DNA from: Scylla paramamosain
Lineage: Eukaryota; Arthropoda; Malacostraca; Decapoda; Portunidae
Reading direction: 5' to 3'
DNA: 64,000 bases
Assembly (NCBI RefSeq): GCF_035594125.1
Contig: NC_087156.1
Span: 32,398,997-32,462,996, forward strand
Shown piece by piece: positions 53,576 through 64,000 of this stretch. The translations under genes and the position numbers were made by a program. How positions within the stretch are numbered: position 1 is the stretch's first letter; the number at the start of each line of letters is the position of its first letter. A model generated the notes under the pieces. That model did no database searches. It was not told the DNA's origin and worked only from the letters and a program-made list of their open reading frames with translations.

Positions 53576-53859
53576 GTCTATGCTTGTATATTTTTCTTTT
53601 CAGGTTTCTAAATTATGATAAGGTTCTGAGTATTCTGATTTTAGTTACATGCAACATCATTTGATTAGAAAGGTTATTTGTATGGAAAACTAGAAGAAAA
53701 ATGTTTGCACATTGATAATAATTTATCAGTACACTGCATTATCCAAGCTGCATTTCCTTTAACATGAAAATCTGGTTAAAAATAAAATATAGGTAAATAA
53801 GTAAATAAAAAAATAGTTGAGTTTACTAGTACACTGGATATTAAATTTTTCACACACTG

Positions 53860-54100
53860 TTGTGGTACTGCATCTTTTACCATCATCCATTACTTCCATG
53901 GTTACAGTTCTTCTGAACTTACTGTTTATATGTTTCGCTTCCTTGCTGCACAAGAATTTTTGTTTACCCTCACCTTATTCAGTCCAATTTACTTCTGCAA
54001 GAGTTAACCAATAACTTCTCTCTCATTCTTATCATTTGTAAACTCTCTTATCAGTTGTGGAACTCTGTCTGTTTCTGTTTATCACTTTTCTATGGCTAGA
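53860..54100 (+). mobile_element. Family J copy G, degraded 3' fragment
   Basis: GCAAGAGTTAACCAATA, TTTGTAAACTCTCTTATC and GTGGAACTCTGTCTG match the C-terminal coding and tail segment of other J copies at reduced identity. Confidence 0.6.
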
Positions 54101-54634
54101 AGTCAAGCTAACATCAGAATTATATAGGCTATTCCAACTGAATCCTTTTTCTACTCAACTTTTTGGGGAGCATCAATCAAACAAATGCCATGACTCATGA
54201 TGGTTTAACAATGATACATAGCTGTAATTGCCGGTTTATTTAACTTCAATTCTTTTGTATTTTCACAGATTTTGTCCGAATTTTAAAAATCCAGAAAACT
54301 GAGGTTTGGAAAATTTTGGGTCCCCTCATCAACAAGCAATACCTTACGATGTTTTCAACCTTACAATGATGTGAAAATCACACGTATATTAAAAATGCAA
54401 AATTCTAGGTGAAACTGGCAGTCCATTCAATTTTTCAAATTTATAAAATGTTTCTAGAATTTGCTAGAATTTTCTGAAATTCAGCAAACTGACATGTGGG
54501 AAATTAAGGCTACATTGTATTTTTCTAAACAATTAATCAAGGAAAATGGTACATAATGCTCATATTTTACATATACAATATTGCACACAGATGAGCTAAA
54601 ATACTATAAAACTTTAGAAAAAAAGATTACCAAC

Positions 54635-54687
<53 letters not shown>

Positions 54688-54716
54688 TCATGTTTAAAAG
54701 GCATGAAAAAAGAAAA

Positions 54717-54845
<129 letters not shown>

Positions 54846-55313
54846 CTATCTGAGTAATATAAAGAAAGAGAGCTTCCTAAGTAGCAGCATTTCATTTCAT
54901 TCATTTTTCACACTGATGATTCTCACCACCTGGCCTTACCCATGGTCCCAAATGCCATGACTTCACACAAACCATCACACTTCAATGGACTCCCCTTCAA
55001 TTAGATATAAATGTTCACAACTTACTATAAAAACAGACCAAATTTGTTACCCACATAACTTAGAATATGCCAACAGTATTCATCTCATGATTCCTATGTT
55101 TAAATTAAATCCTTAAAAAGCATGCCAGCCTTTCTCTTTCTTTTTTTTTCTTTGTCTTTGAAATTGGGTTTTCTTATTTTTTTTTTCAAATAGATGGCTC
55201 TTCACAGCACCACATGAATGGAAGAAAGAAAAATATGTCCAACAACATTTGCCTCATCATATCCAATGTTCATATAGTTCTCTCTCTCAAACACGCGTGC
55301 ACACGCATGCATG

Positions 55314-55320
<7 letters not shown>

Positions 55321-55390
<70 letters not shown>
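55321..55390. repeat. (AC)35 with GC-alternating lead
   Basis: An AC run preceded by ATGCATGCACGCGCGCG; alternating purine-pyrimidine throughout, so prone to Z-DNA. Confidence 0.95.
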
Positions 55391-55929
55391 TAAAAAGTGC
55401 AATGTCTTAATTACATAACATTTACATCCTGTCCTCTCAGAGAAGCAAAATAATTGACTACACCTTATGTTACTAAGTAACAACATATGTAACTTGTATA
55501 TAGCACAAATAGGACAAACATGATACTTGCATTCTCTTGTACTCTTCTATTCCCAATTCACCAACAAACAATCTGCATGACAACCCTGTGGGGTGGTTAA
55601 CACTAACACGGCTTTCTCATTGAATGCACACTATCTGACATTTTCTTTCACATCCTAATATTGAAAGTATACTTACATGGAAATGAAGTTATATTTAGAT
55701 TTTATTGTGTCAGTCCCATTAATCCCTTTATATATCATACTGGGGCCTTACTACACTGCCGTGGTTCTTTGGTCACACAAATATTTGATTCTTGTTCTTT
55801 AAGAGTATCACACAATACTATTAATTTTCCTTTCTATGTTCTATTAACTTTAAAAAAATATCAGGAATTGCCTTAATTTCTTTCTGTGTAACTTTATAAA
55901 AAAATTAATCAATCAATTAATTAATTAAT

Positions 55930-55932
55930 TAA

Positions 55933-55999
<67 letters not shown>

Positions 56000-56068
56000 T
56001 AATAATAAAATAAAATAAAATAAAATAAAATAAAATAAAAATAAAATAAAATAAATAAATAAAATAAA
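55930..56068. repeat. (AAT)n then (AAAAT)n
   Basis: AAT units to about 55998, then AAAAT and AAAT units. Confidence 0.95.
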
Positions 56069-56650
56069 TCTGATATGGAACAGTTAGTGTGAAGGTGAAG
56101 GATGATGCATCAGTTAGTTACTTTAGCAGTTAATGTCTGCTACTACTGGATGAGATGATCATGATAATCATGAGGTGAGAGAATAAGTTAGTAGCTACTA
56201 CAGTTAATAGTAACTTTTGTTATATGGCTTCTTCCCATTGCCATGCAGATGTACAGACTTACTAGGTCAAATTCTACATATACAGTATATTTGTCATGTA
56301 AATATAATACATATAAGACTACAATAAATACAGTCTGTAATTTGTCATACACGGTTAATATTTAATACATCTAATATCTTACTAGTCTGTATATAAAAAA
56401 AATAAAAATAAAATAAAATAAATAAATAAAAAAATCCTCTCATTTACCACATATACTGAAGGATGACAGAACACAATTCATCTCAGATGAATGCACTTCT
56501 CCCTATCTACACCTGCAGCCAGTAATCTTTCAACCATGCTCACTTGATTACTTTCCTATCAGTCATGAACATTACTGGAACAATCCTCACTCTTACAGGC
56601 AGATGGTTCTCTGAGGAGGAGTGTAACATCCACAACTTGTTCCAAGCCCA

Positions 56651-63693
<7,043 letters not shown>

Positions 63694-63735
<42 letters not shown>
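63694..63735. repeat. (AC)20 forming the TMX3 acceptor tract
   Basis: On the transcribed strand this is (TG)n ending TGTGTAG|A at the exon start 63692, with no other pyrimidine tract in between. Confidence 0.9.
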
Positions 63736-63736
<1 letters not shown>

Positions 63737-64000
63737 CATGTCAATTTCAGGAATGTTAAAATATTTTATAAAGCTACTAAACATAATATGCATTATTAAG
63801 ATGCAAAGAACATTTAGAATGAGCATTTACATGGCTGCTAACTTGAAGAAAATTTTAGAGTAAGATTTTTTTCACATCTACCCAATCAACAGGTTACTTT
63901 CCTCGAATATATGTTTTTTACTCTTAGCTAATCTCCTTTTCATCAGTTAAAAATCTCTTCATGAAATGTGAATGTATATTAAACATAAAATTTAGTACAA

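Overview
The window looks like nuclear DNA of a decapod crustacean, most likely a crab or close relative. The grounds are AT-rich sequence, extremely long dinucleotide microsatellites (TA, GT, CT runs of 50-140 bases), degenerate CCTAA/AACCT tracts, kilobase introns, and a dense load of non-LTR, Harbinger and mariner/Tigger-like repeats. The species call is inference from composition and repeat style; no marker gene fixes it.

Layout. 254-24021 (minus) is most of an ABHD12-type lysophospholipase gene: seven coding exons, with the 3' end off the left edge. Its introns hold a decayed Harbinger transposon (about 4.8-9.9 kb), several retrotransposon pieces and an unidentified ORF near 19 kb. 26246-28582 (minus) is a single large coding exon for a 778-residue C2H2 zinc-finger protein with an AT-hook-like motif. 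36296-46759 (plus) is a complete five-exon gene for mitochondrial ribosomal protein uS17m (MRPS17, 166 aa), with a mariner relic in its last intron. 56651-63692 (minus) is the 3' end of a TMX3-type ER thioredoxin-related membrane protein; upstream exons lie off the right edge.

Between and inside these genes, at least two families of APE-type non-LTR retrotransposon are present in many broken copies. One (called family J here) has 5' UTR, endonuclease, reverse transcriptase and a short A-tail; three copies carry an extra internal copy of the family's own 3' tail. The other (family C, CR1-like) repeatedly lies between (GT)n tracts. One J copy sits inside one C copy. TA-flanked inverted-repeat elements are closely tied to the (TA)n tracts.

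The four host genes have unrelated roles (lipid hydrolysis, transcription, mitochondrial translation, ER protein folding), so this is an ordinary eukaryotic neighbourhood and not a functional cluster. I see no clearly new biological system. The strongest leads are the GT-flanked CR1-like copies, the tail-in-element J copies, the exon-carrying TA-flanked repeats, a TMX3 splice acceptor formed by a (TG)n run, and the unidentified ORF at 18972-19616.
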